Made by a program: the position numbers and the translations under genes. A stretch of 31,235 nt of DNA from positions 1 through 31,235 of the forward strand of contig CAJGBV010000018.1 in assembly GCA_904501755.1 (NCBI GenBank), in the 5' to 3' direction. Positions 15,246 to 22,838 of this stretch are shown here, piece after piece; position 1 is the stretch's first letter, and each line of letters starts with the position of its first letter. A model generated the notes under the pieces. The model had not been told where the DNA came from. It did no database searches and saw only the letters and a list, made by a program, of their open reading frames with translations. The DNA comes from Clostridiaceae bacterium (GTDB taxonomy: Bacteria > Bacillota > Clostridia > Oscillospirales > Acutalibacteraceae).

Positions 15246-16787
15246 TTATTCTTCATCAAGAGTTGCTATAGCAGCTTCTTCTAACTGTGCATCATAAGAA
15301 AGAACAGGCTTAACATCTTTTTTCTTGATTTTTCTGCTTACATAGTTATTTGTAATCTTCATAACAAGCGGGAAGAGAACAACTACACCGATAAGGTTGG
15401 GTATCATCATGAGACCATTGAAGGTATCGGAAATATCCCAAGCAAGTGAAGAAGAAAGCACTGCACCGAAGATAACTGTTATAACGTGAATTATTCTGAA
15501 TATAACGGTTGTTTTTGCACCGAAAAGATATTCCCAAGCTTTTGAACCGTAGTGTGACCAGCCGAGAACGGTAGTGAAAGCAAAGAGGAACATAGCGATA
15601 GCTATAAATCTCTGACCGATATTGCCCCAAGGGAATACATAATTAAATGCACCACCAACAAGAGTTGCATCGGTAAGACCTTCTGCTATTTGACCGGTTG
15701 CAACATTGAATGCACCGCCTTCAAGACCACCGGAGGTAAGTACAACAAGAGCAGTCATTGTACATACAACCATTGTATCGGCAAATACCTCAAAGATACC
15801 CCACATACCCTGTTTTACAGGCTCTTTAATGTTAGAGTTGGAGTGAACCATAACAGAGGAACCAAGACCGGCTTCGTTCGAGAATACGCCACGCTTAAAG
15901 CCGTTGGTCATAGCTATAATAACACCGCCGATACCGCCGCCTACGAATGCTTCGGGACTGAAGGCATTAACGAAAATAGCCTTGAAAGCAGGGATAATAG
16001 CCTGATAGTTAATACCGATAATAATAAGAGAACCTGCTACAAAAAGAACAACCATAAAGGGAACGATTTTTTCAGCAACAGAAGCAATTCTCTTAAGACC
16101 GCCAAGGGTAATAAGAGCAGTAAGAGCCATAATTACAACGCCGATAATGATATTATAAAGAGAAACGCCACCCATAACCTCAATAGCAGAGAGAGCCTTT
16201 ACATCAAAGGCAGCAGCTACATTGGCTACGATTTTGTTTACCTGACCCATACTTCCGATACCAAAGGAAGCAAGCATTGTAAAGATACAGAAAAGAACAG
16301 CAAGGATTTTACCTATCCATTTACAACCCTTTTTGGCACCAAGACCATCAGCAAGATAGTACATTGCACCGCCGGACCATTCATCCTTAGAATTCTTTCT
16401 GCGGAAATACATACCGAGAACGTTTTCGGAATAGTTGGTCATCATACCAAAGAAAGCAGCAACCCACATCCAGAATACAGCACCTGCACCACCGATACAA
16501 ATAGCAGCGGCAACACCCGCAATATTACCTGTACCTACAGTTGCGGCAAGAGCAGTACAAAGAGCCTGGAAAGGAGAAATTGAACCCTTTTCCTTACTGT
16601 GACCGATTACGTCCTTTTTGAAAAGACTTCCTATAGTCTGCTTCCACCAGTGTCCAATACGAGATACCTGAAACACCTTGGTAACCAATGTCATGAGAAT
16701 ACCGGTACCGATAAGAAGTATAAGTCCGGGAATTCCCCAAACGACGCCGTTTATTTCGCCGTTTATTTGCGCGATTTTGTCTAACAT
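15246..16787 (-). CDS. AGCS-family sodium:alanine/glycine symporter
   Basis: The 513-residue protein matches the alanine or glycine:cation symporter family: GTGILMTLVTKVFQVS at the start, ALAATVGTGNIAGVAAAI (the family signature), FWMWVAAFFGMMTNYSE, and FSNEAGLGSSVMVHS. About eleven membrane segments are present. The start at 16787 is fixed by a near-perfect AAGGAGG; the longer frame to 16859 runs through the riboswitch expression platform. The tandem glycine riboswitch upstream points to glycine as a substrate. It forms a single-gene unit with its own promoter and terminator. Confidence 0.94.
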   Translation of the reverse strand: MLDKIAQINGEINGVVWGIPGLILLIGTGILMTLVTKVFQVSRIGHWWKQTIGSLFKKDVIGHSKEKGSISPFQALCTALAATVGTGNIAGVAAAICIGGAGAVFWMWVAAFFGMMTNYSENVLGMYFRRKNSKDEWSGGAMYYLADGLGAKKGCKWIGKILAVLFCIFTMLASFGIGSMGQVNKIVANVAAAFDVKALSAIEVMGGVSLYNIIIGVVIMALTALITLGGLKRIASVAEKIVPFMVVLFVAGSLIIIGINYQAIIPAFKAIFVNAFSPEAFVGGGIGGVIIAMTNGFKRGVFSNEAGLGSSVMVHSNSNIKEPVKQGMWGIFEVFADTMVVCTMTALVVLTSGGLEGGAFNVATGQIAEGLTDATLVGGAFNYVFPWGNIGQRFIAIAMFLFAFTTVLGWSHYGSKAWEYLFGAKTTVIFRIIHVITVIFGAVLSSSLAWDISDTFNGLMMIPNLIGVVVLFPLVMKITNNYVSRKIKKKDVKPVLSYDAQLEEAAIATLDEE

Positions 16788-16792
16788 TTTTT

Positions 16793-16816
16793 CTTCCTCC
16801 TTAGACTTTTGTCTAA
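16793..16816 (-). promoter_or_regulatory. Small hairpin abutting the ribosome binding site of the symporter
   Basis: On the minus strand TTAGAC-AAAA-GTCTAA is followed directly by GGAGG, so the last two bases of the hairpin are the first two of the AAGGAGG site. The position could tune ribosome access or help set the expression platform. Confidence 0.5.
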
Positions 16817-16851
16817 AATAAAAACTGCCTTCACTATTGCAAAGACAGCTC
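16815..16851 (-). terminator. Riboswitch-controlled intrinsic terminator
   Basis: On the minus strand CTGTCTT (16842-16848) pairs with AAGGCAG (16825-16831), followed by TTTTTATTTT. The 5' arm overlaps GAGCTGTC, which can instead pair, with one bulge, with GACAGAGC at the 3' end of the second aptamer. The two folds are mutually exclusive. Glycine binding that holds the aptamer 3' strand should favour the terminator. Confidence 0.7.
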
Positions 16852-16886
16852 CGGAGCAAAATAACCCAATTAGGCTATTTTGTTTA

Positions 16887-17050
16887 GCTCTGTCCTTTTG
16901 CCTGAGAGATTTGGGCTTTTGCCCTTTCACCTTCGGCATCCAATCTAATGGACTTCTCCAGAGTGCCATCCGCTTACAGTCTTTTCGGTTACCCGAGCCT
17001 GAGAGTGTTACTCCTTCGGCAGCAGAGCTTTTCCTGCAAGTTTCTCTTGG
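16887..17050 (-). ncRNA. Tandem glycine riboswitch
   Basis: On the minus strand two aptamers follow one another. Aptamer 1 (about 16972-17050) contains GCCGAAGGAGTAACACTCTC then AGGC. Aptamer 2 (about 16887-16967) contains GCCGAAGGTGAAAG and CTCTCAGGCAAAAGGACAG. Both are hallmarks of the glycine riboswitch family. The linker between the aptamers is short. It precedes a terminator and an AGCS symporter gene, a known arrangement for glycine-sensing OFF switches on transporters. Confidence 0.93.
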
Positions 17051-17070
17051 CTTTTTAAATTTACCTGTAC

Positions 17071-17099
17071 ATTATAATACAATATAATCTATTTTGCAA
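17071..17099 (-). promoter_or_regulatory. Promoter of the riboswitch-symporter unit
   Basis: On the minus strand TTGCAA (17094-17099) and TATAAT (17071-17076) are spaced 17 bases apart, giving a transcript that begins just before aptamer 1. Confidence 0.75.
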
Positions 17100-17150
17100 C
17101 AAAAAATTTATAAATTATTAATATTTGTTTACTTTAGAATAAAAAAACAG

Positions 17151-17179
17151 TTGAAAGCACAAGCGTTTTGTGAGATAAT
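17151..17179 (+). promoter_or_regulatory. Promoter of asnA
   Basis: TTGAAA at 17151-17156 and GATAAT at 17174-17179 have a 17-base spacer, about 30 bases before the GTG start. Confidence 0.6.
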
Positions 17180-17210
17180 AATACATATTTCAAAAAAGAG
17201 GTTATTATAA

Positions 17211-18218
17211 GTGTATACTTTAAAAATTCCCAAAAACTATAAATCTCTGCTTTCCCTAAGACAAACTGAGGTTGCTATTAAAAAGGTTAAGGACTTCTTT
17301 GAAAGGGACCTTGCTATTGAGCTTGGCCTTATCCGCGTTTCCGCCCCCCTTTTTGTTGACGAAAACAGTGGTATGAACGATACCCTTAACGGCACAGAGC
17401 GTCCTGTGGCTTTTGATATTAAAGATACAGGTCACACTATGGAAATTGTTCATTCTCTTGCAAAGTGGAAAAGAGATGCTCTTTCCCGATATGGATTTTG
17501 TCGCGGCGAAGGGCTTTATACCGATATGAATGCCATAAGACGCGATGAAGACCTTGACAACATTCATTCGGTTTTTGTTGACCAGTGGGACTGGGAAAAG
17601 GTTATTGACAAAGCAGACCGCAACATTAATACTTTAAAAGCTAACGTAAAGGCTGTTTATGCAGCACTTAAGCATACCGAAACATATATTGCAGAGGAAT
17701 ATGATTTTATCGACCGCTTTTTGCCTGAGAAAATCTTTTTTATAACCACACAAGAGCTTTACGATTTATACCCAAATCTTACTCCCAAAGAAAGAGAACA
17801 TGCTATCGCTAAAGAGCACGGCGCTGTGTTTATTATGCAAATTGGCGGTGCTCTCAATAATGGTGAGCTTCACGACGGCAGAGCGCCCGACTATGATGAC
17901 TGGACCCTTAACGGTGACATTATCGTTTATTATCCTGTGCTTGATATAGCCTTAGAGCTTTCCTCTATGGGTATAAGGGTTGATGAAGATGCATTACTTC
18001 GTCAGCTCGAAATCAGAGGAGTGAGTGAGCGAAAAGAACTTCCTTTCCATAAGGCACTTCTTGAAAGCAAACTCCCCTATACCATCGGCGGCGGAATAGG
18101 TCAATCGAGAATGTGTATGTTCTTTTTAAGAAAAGCACACATCGGTGAAGTTCAGTCTTCTTTCTGGCCCGAGGAAATGATTAAAGAATGTAAAGAAAAT
18201 GGAGTAGAAATATTATAA
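17211..18218 (+). CDS. asnA: Aspartate--ammonia ligase (asparagine synthetase A)
   Basis: AsnA makes asparagine from aspartate, ammonia and ATP, in the class II aminoacyl-tRNA-synthetase fold. The 335-residue length is standard. Recognisable segments are LRQTEVAIKKVKDFFE, VSAPLFVDENSGMNDTLNGTERPV, EIVHSLAKWKRDAL, GEGLYTDMNAIRRDE, SVFVDQWDWEKVI and the C-terminal GGGIGQSRMCMFFL. The start is GTG at 17211 with AAGAGG upstream. It is a single-gene unit with its own promoter and terminator, divergent from the riboswitch unit. Confidence 0.97.
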   Translation: MYTLKIPKNYKSLLSLRQTEVAIKKVKDFFERDLAIELGLIRVSAPLFVDENSGMNDTLNGTERPVAFDIKDTGHTMEIVHSLAKWKRDALSRYGFCRGEGLYTDMNAIRRDEDLDNIHSVFVDQWDWEKVIDKADRNINTLKANVKAVYAALKHTETYIAEEYDFIDRFLPEKIFFITTQELYDLYPNLTPKEREHAIAKEHGAVFIMQIGGALNNGELHDGRAPDYDDWTLNGDIIVYYPVLDIALELSSMGIRVDEDALLRQLEIRGVSERKELPFHKALLESKLPYTIGGGIGQSRMCMFFLRKAHIGEVQSSFWPEEMIKECKENGVEIL

Positions 18219-18221
18219 AAG

Positions 18222-18248
18222 AAAACCGAGTCAATGACTCGGTTTTTT
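18222..18248. terminator. Terminator after asnA, shared with the GH130 gene
   Basis: AAAACCGAGTC and GACTCGGTTTT pair around a three-base loop with T runs on both strands. It lies between convergent genes only 30 bases apart. Confidence 0.9.
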
Positions 18249-18249
18249 C

Positions 18250-19287
18250 TTAGTCTTGTAATAATGGCAACTTCTCGGGAGGGCTGTTCTTAAGTTCACT
18301 AAGCAGCTCACTGAGTGAGCCTATTGCAAGAGCAATTCTTTCATCAGCCGCACCGTAGTAAATTCTGATTTCATCCTTTTCTTCGTCTGCTATTGCACCG
18401 CAGGAAAAGGTTGTATTTCCGGATCTTCCGTAAATCTCGTAATCCTCATTAGGTGTAAGAATCGGCTTATCAAGAATACCTTTAATCTTTGTGGGGTCGT
18501 CTAAATCAAGAAGAATTGCAGACAGGCTGTAGCACCACTCTCTGTTTTCCTTATACACACCGTGAATAATCTCTAACCAGCCATCCTTTGTCTTAATAGG
18601 AGGTGTAGGTCCTACCTTATAGTTAGCATAGGACATACAAGGATAAAGCAGAGGTCTGTGCATTCCCCAGAATTTAAGGTCGGGAGAATAAGAAATCCAC
18701 ATTCCGTGGGTAGTATCGTCATCAAGGCTATGTCCGGGCTCACACACTCTGACAACGCTATAAGGACGGTCAATTCTTGCATACATACCATTAATCTTTT
18801 CAGGGAAAAGACAGGGCACACGGTTTGGGGGAAGCGCTATACACTCAATCAACTCGGCTGTTTTGAAATCTTTAGTTTTGAAAAGCAGATCTCCGGGGCC
18901 TATTCCTCTTCCAACGGGAGGACGTATCTGTGCAGGACGAACAATATAATATGTATCGTCTATTTTTGTTACTCTGGGGTCAATTACCCAGCCATCATAG
19001 ATGCCCTTCGCCCCGTTTGTCCAGTCGATAGTTTTGAAAAGAGGTTCGGGGTTAATATCAAAATTAATTCCATCCTCACTCATTGCAACATGGATACCTG
19101 TAAGATTACCATCTTCGGTTTCCTCTTTATAAATAGCTGCAATAAGCAGAAGATATTTCCCTTCAAACATTATCTGACCGCAGTTAAAAACCGATACTGC
19201 AGGTACGGGGAAATTCTCAGCAGTTATAATAGGGTTGTCTTTATAGCGATGCATTATATATTCTTCGCCACGAAAATTTTCTATCAT
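18250..19287 (-). CDS. GH130 mannoside phosphorylase or mannosidase
   Basis: GH130 enzymes phosphorolyse or hydrolyse beta-mannosides, such as Man-GlcNAc from N-glycans or mannobiose. The five-bladed propeller motifs are present: MHRYKDNPIITAENFP, WVIDPRVTKIDDTYYIV with the catalytic-type aspartate, the GPTPPIKTKDGWLEIIHGV block, and YYGAADERIALA at the end. Whether it is a phosphorylase depends on phosphate-binding residues that I cannot assign with certainty. The start ATG at 19287 has AGGTGAAG; the later Met of MHRY is weaker. No signal peptide is seen. Together with the GH92 enzyme it points to intracellular mannoside use, although the genes are 15 kb apart. Confidence 0.9.
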   Translation of the reverse strand: MIENFRGEEYIMHRYKDNPIITAENFPVPAVSVFNCGQIMFEGKYLLLIAAIYKEETEDGNLTGIHVAMSEDGINFDINPEPLFKTIDWTNGAKGIYDGWVIDPRVTKIDDTYYIVRPAQIRPPVGRGIGPGDLLFKTKDFKTAELIECIALPPNRVPCLFPEKINGMYARIDRPYSVVRVCEPGHSLDDDTTHGMWISYSPDLKFWGMHRPLLYPCMSYANYKVGPTPPIKTKDGWLEIIHGVYKENREWCYSLSAILLDLDDPTKIKGILDKPILTPNEDYEIYGRSGNTTFSCGAIADEEKDEIRIYYGAADERIALAIGSLSELLSELKNSPPEKLPLLQD

Positions 19288-19306
19288 TTTTCTTCACCTC
19301 ATGCTT

Positions 19307-19335
19307 AGTTTATCATAAAAAATCAGATTTAACAA
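19307..19335 (-). promoter_or_regulatory. Promoter of the GH130 gene
   Basis: On the minus strand TTGTTA (19330-19335) and TAAACT (19307-19312) are separated by 17 bases, about 20 bases before the start codon. Confidence 0.5.
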
Positions 19336-19352
19336 TGAACAATACCGACTAA

Positions 19353-19392
19353 AAACAGACAACGCCGTTATAAATAACGGCGCCGTCTGTTT
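19353..19392 (-). terminator. Terminator of the ParB-like gene
   Basis: An inverted repeat, ACAGAC-(2)-CGCCGTTA with TAACGGCG-(2)-GTCTGT, has a small internal mismatch and a four- to five-base loop, and ends in TTTTT on the minus strand. A G-rich stretch at about 19396-19420 (GGGGATAGGGATG, then AGGGGGG) separates it from the gene. Confidence 0.75.
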
Positions 19393-19424
19393 AAAAAGGG
19401 GATAGGGATGAATAGGGGGGCAAA

Positions 19425-20048
19425 TTAAAAAATTGTAAGCTGTGGGTTTAATGTGTTTTTAGTTACTTTTATTTTAATTTCAACACAATTTTCATTCTCG
19501 CTCTGCTTATATTTTACGGGAATTCCCGCACTGCTTACGCTGTCAATCATCTGTTTTATACTGTTTATAAGAAACTTCGTATCCTTTATGGGCGGAAGCT
19601 TTTTTTCTTTTATTTGTATTTTTTCTTCTTTTGGTTTTTCCTGTTTTTTATTGGGCTCGATAATTTTACTAAGTTCTCCCGTAGTCATAGAAAGAGCTGA
19701 GGCAACATAAGAAATACCATATTTTTCATTTAGTGCCGTAAGTTCCTTTTCATCAAACTTTACAGCCGACAGGCTTTCTGCCGCACGGAAAAGGGTTTCG
19801 TCCTCAAAATCAGTAACAATACAAGGAATTTTATTAAGACCCGCCATAATGGAAGCCTTAACACGTCTTTCCCCGCTTATAACTCTATATCCGTATTCAC
19901 CGGGAGCTACGGTAACAGGAATTAAAAGTCCATTCTCCCTTATACTCTCGCTAAGCAAAAAGAGCTTATATCTGTCCTCTTGTGCATTTGACTTTAGGGG
20001 AGGTATTATTTCGGCAGGATTTAAAAAAACAAGCTTTGTTGAGTTCAT
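19425..20048 (-). CDS. Short ParB-like nuclease/CTPase-fold protein, divergent
   Basis: The N-terminal 80 residues match ParB_N: an early IIPPLKSN segment, LSESIRENGLLIPVTV, then YRVISGERRVKASIMAGL with the GERR phosphate-binding motif near residues 59-62, and IPCIV. Where canonical ParB/Noc proteins have an ENxQRxxLxPxE motif, this one reads ESLSAVKFDEKELTAL, so the arginine and glutamine are missing. A helix-turn-helix-like part (LNEKYGISYVASALSMTTGELSKII) follows, then a lysine/glutamate-rich linker and a short basic tail. At 207 residues it is about 80 shorter than typical ParB. AAGGAGG precedes the ATG. It lies downstream of rsmG, the usual place of noc or parB in Firmicutes, but with its own promoter. 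Confidence 0.8.
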   Translation of the reverse strand: MNSTKLVFLNPAEIIPPLKSNAQEDRYKLFLLSESIRENGLLIPVTVAPGEYGYRVISGERRVKASIMAGLNKIPCIVTDFEDETLFRAAESLSAVKFDEKELTALNEKYGISYVASALSMTTGELSKIIEPNKKQEKPKEEKIQIKEKKLPPIKDTKFLINSIKQMIDSVSSAGIPVKYKQSENENCVEIKIKVTKNTLNPQLTIF

Positions 20049-20086
20049 TTTTTCCTCCTTGCAACCGACTTATCTTTTGCAAATAT

Positions 20087-20115
20087 ATATTACCATAGCC
20101 TGTCCTTTTTTCCAA
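20087..20115 (-). promoter_or_regulatory. Possible promoter of the ParB-like gene
   Basis: On the minus strand TTGGAA (20110-20115) and TAATAT (20087-20092) are 17 bases apart, downstream of the rsmG terminator. Confidence 0.5.
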
Positions 20116-20130
20116 GAAAAAGCCATCGAC

Positions 20131-20166
20131 AAAAAAAGCTGTGATTTTTCATAAATCACAGCTTTT
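20131..20166 (-). terminator. Terminator of the mnmE-rsmG operon
   Basis: On the minus strand AAAAGCTGTGATTT and AAATCACAGCTTTT form a 14-base perfect stem around a five-base loop, followed by a run of T. It lies about 65 bases after the rsmG stop. Confidence 0.88.
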
Positions 20167-20232
20167 ACCATTGTTTTCAGTATTTTTTTGCCAAACTATG
20201 TAACAAAAACAATTATTTTGCGAACTTTTCAT

Positions 20233-20952
20233 TTACTTTAGGGGAGATTTTGAGATTTTTCCTGATGGTCTTGGATACTTAGGTGGTGTAGGCGATAGTT
20301 TTTTTACATCTACAATAGTTCTGTCACCAAGCATTTGTTCCTGCTCAAAGTATATCTTGGTTTCTCCACCGCCAAGAAGAGCTATAGCTCCCTTTGCCTC
20401 TTTTACCTCTTCATTACCTGCAGGGCCCTTTAGAGCTATAAAATGACCGCCTTTTTTAACAAATGGCAGACAGTATTCGCTCAGCACATTCATATTTGCC
20501 ACTGCTCTGGATACCGCAAAGTCATATTTTTCTCTATACTCAGGCTTTCTTCCTCCCTCTTCAGCACGAAGATGAACAATCTGAGCATCAGCTTCTATTT
20601 CCTTTAACACTTCCGAGAGAAAAACAAGGCGTTTATTAAGTCCGTCAAGAAGAGTGAGCTTTATATCCTCTCTCACAATTTTAAGCACAACACCGGGAAA
20701 ACCTGCACCTGTGCCAACATCTATAACCGCAGCTTCCTGAGGTAAATTTACATTTTTAAAGAAGAGTATACAATCATAAAAATGCTTCCATACCACTTCA
20801 TCCGGGTCGGTAATAGCAGTGAGATTCATTTTTTCATTCCACTCTACAAGCAAATTTGCATAAATATTAAGCTTTTTAACTGCCTTTTCATCAAGAACTA
20901 CACCTATTTTTTCACATGCAGGTATAATTTTTTCTATAGGAAAATCTATCAT
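20233..20952 (-). CDS. rsmG: 16S rRNA (guanine-N7) methyltransferase RsmG
   Basis: RsmG methylates N7 of G527 (E. coli numbering) in 16S rRNA using S-adenosylmethionine. The protein has LVEWNEKMNLTAITDP, WKHFYDCI, the cofactor loop VIDVGTGAGFPG at about residues 77-87, KLTLLDGLNKRLVFL, and VSRAVANMNVLSEY. The length of 239 residues is normal; the last 20 residues are proline- and serine-rich and less conserved. Its ATG directly follows the TAA of mnmG, so the two are coupled. Confidence 0.97.
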   Translation of the reverse strand: MIDFPIEKIIPACEKIGVVLDEKAVKKLNIYANLLVEWNEKMNLTAITDPDEVVWKHFYDCILFFKNVNLPQEAAVIDVGTGAGFPGVVLKIVREDIKLTLLDGLNKRLVFLSEVLKEIEADAQIVHLRAEEGGRKPEYREKYDFAVSRAVANMNVLSEYCLPFVKKGGHFIALKGPAGNEEVKEAKGAIALLGGGETKIYFEQEQMLGDRTIVDVKKLSPTPPKYPRPSGKISKSPLK

Positions 20953-22836
20953 TTAATTTTCTCCGTTTTTATATTTTTCAAGAAAAATAAGCAACACCGA
21001 AATATCTGCCGGGCTAACCCCTGATATGCGGGAAGCCTGTCCGATATTTTCAGGTCTTATTTTACTAAGCTTTTCTACCGCCTCAAGACGCAGACTGCCC
21101 ACCTGAGCATAGTCAATATTTTCAGGAATGCGTTTTCTTTCAAGCCTGAGCATTTCTTCAACCGCTGATTTTTGACGGGCGATATAACCTTCATACTTAA
21201 TTTCGGTTTCGATTTTCTCCCTTACATCTATGGTAAGGCAGGGACGCTCTTTATCCCAGGAAGAAAGTGCATCATAAGAAAGCTGAGGTCTTTTTATAAG
21301 CTCGGCAAGACGCATACCCGTTGTCATAGGTGCCGTCCCAACCGACTGAAGATATTCATTAAGGGACTGACAAGGTGCAATTGTGGTAGCTTTAAGTCTG
21401 GCTATTTCCGTTTCCTTTTGCTCTTTTCTTAAAAGAAAAGCATCCCAGTCCTTATCGCCTATAAGTCCCAGTTTTCTGCCCGTCGGCATCATTCTCTCAT
21501 CTGCATTGTCCTGTCTGAGCAAAAGTCTGTACTCGCTTCTTGAAGTCATCATTCTATAGGGGTCGGAACACCCCTTTGTCACAAGGTCATCAATAAGGGT
21601 TCCTATATAGCTGTCGGTTCGGGAGAAAACAAGAGGCTCCTTACCCTGTATTTTCAGAGCGGCGTTAACACCTGCAACAAAGCCCTGTACTGCCGCCTCC
21701 TCATATCCCGAAGAACCATTAAACTGACCTGCACCGTAAAGTCCCGAATGTTCCTTTATTTCAAGTGTATAGGAAAGAGCAAGAGGGTCAATGCAATCAT
21801 ACTCAATCGCATAAGCATTTCGCATTATTTTTACATTTTCAAGGCCCTTTATGGTTCTGTAAAACTTAATTTGAACCTCTTCGGGTAAAGATGAGGACAT
21901 ACCCTGTAAATACAGTTCCTCGGTATTCTTACCGCAAGGCTCAATAAACAAAAGATGCCTTTTTTTGTCGGCAAAACGAACGATTTTGTCTTCAATACTG
22001 GGACAGTATCTCGGGCCGACACCCTCAATATCACCGCTGTAAAGAGGTGAACGGTCAAGATTTTCTCTGATTACCGCTTCGGTATCGTTGTTTGTGTATG
22101 CAATATAGCAAACACTGCTATTATCAATATCTTCTGCATTTGTAGAAAAACTAAACGGTGTTATTTCACTGTCGCCATACTGAATTTCAAGCTCACTGAA
22201 ATTTATACTTGCCCTGTCCACTCTTGCAGGTGTACCTGTTTTAAAGCGTCTTAAGGGAAGTCCGAGATTTTTGAGAGATTGAGCCAAATCCATAGAAGGC
22301 GCAAGACCGTCAGGACCGCTGTTATAGTTAACTTCACCTACATAAATTTTACTTGCAAGGAAGGTTCCCGTTGCAAAAATAACCGCTTTGACGGTATATC
22401 TCGCCCCAAGCTTTGTTGTTACATCCCAGAAATCGCCGTTTTTCGCAACATCTATTACCTCAGCCTGTTTAACATCAAGGTCTTTTTGCAATTCAACAGC
22501 GTGTTTCATATATTCGGAATAATTACGCCTGTCAATTTGTGCTCTGAGTGAATGGACGGCAGGGCCTTTACCACGGTTAAGCATACGGCTCTGAATGGTG
22601 TTTTTATCAGCCGCCTTGCCCATCTCACCGCCCAAAGCATCAAGCTCTCGCACAAGGTGTCCTTTAGCCGTTCCGCCAATGGAGGGGTTACAAGGCATAT
22701 TACCTATCCAGTCCATAGTTACGGTAAACATAACGGTGCTACAGCCAAGACGCGCAGCAGCAAGGGCAGCCTCAATACCTGCATGACCGCCGCCTATAAC
22801 CGCTATATCAAATTCATCTGCTTTATAAGTAATCAT
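20953..22836 (-). CDS. mnmG: tRNA uridine-5-carboxymethylaminomethyl modification enzyme MnmG
   Basis: MnmG (GidA) is the FAD- and NADH-dependent partner of MnmE, building the cmnm5U34 modification in the wobble position of several tRNAs. The 627-residue protein shows the FAD motif VIGGGHAGIEAALAAARLG, the diagnostic MPCNPSIGGTAKGHLVRELDALGG, CPSIEDKIVRF, and LQGMSSSLPEEVQ. The C-terminal helical domain ends with RISGVSPADISVLLIFLEKY, the MnmE-binding part. It follows the YD-repeat gene by two bases and is followed by rsmG with no gap. Confidence 0.97.
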   Translation of the reverse strand: MITYKADEFDIAVIGGGHAGIEAALAAARLGCSTVMFTVTMDWIGNMPCNPSIGGTAKGHLVRELDALGGEMGKAADKNTIQSRMLNRGKGPAVHSLRAQIDRRNYSEYMKHAVELQKDLDVKQAEVIDVAKNGDFWDVTTKLGARYTVKAVIFATGTFLASKIYVGEVNYNSGPDGLAPSMDLAQSLKNLGLPLRRFKTGTPARVDRASINFSELEIQYGDSEITPFSFSTNAEDIDNSSVCYIAYTNNDTEAVIRENLDRSPLYSGDIEGVGPRYCPSIEDKIVRFADKKRHLLFIEPCGKNTEELYLQGMSSSLPEEVQIKFYRTIKGLENVKIMRNAYAIEYDCIDPLALSYTLEIKEHSGLYGAGQFNGSSGYEEAAVQGFVAGVNAALKIQGKEPLVFSRTDSYIGTLIDDLVTKGCSDPYRMMTSRSEYRLLLRQDNADERMMPTGRKLGLIGDKDWDAFLLRKEQKETEIARLKATTIAPCQSLNEYLQSVGTAPMTTGMRLAELIKRPQLSYDALSSWDKERPCLTIDVREKIETEIKYEGYIARQKSAVEEMLRLERKRIPENIDYAQVGSLRLEAVEKLSKIRPENIGQASRISGVSPADISVLLIFLEKYKNGEN

Positions 22837-22838
22837 AA

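Noticed and set aside
15690..16583. 297-codon open frame opposite the symporter gene
   Set aside because: Its product is rich in Thr, Asn, Ser and His with no domain, and it is the antisense shadow of a well-conserved AGCS gene.
18658..19308. 216-codon open frame opposite the GH130 gene
   Set aside because: Antisense shadow of a conserved enzyme, without a ribosome binding site or recognisable domain.
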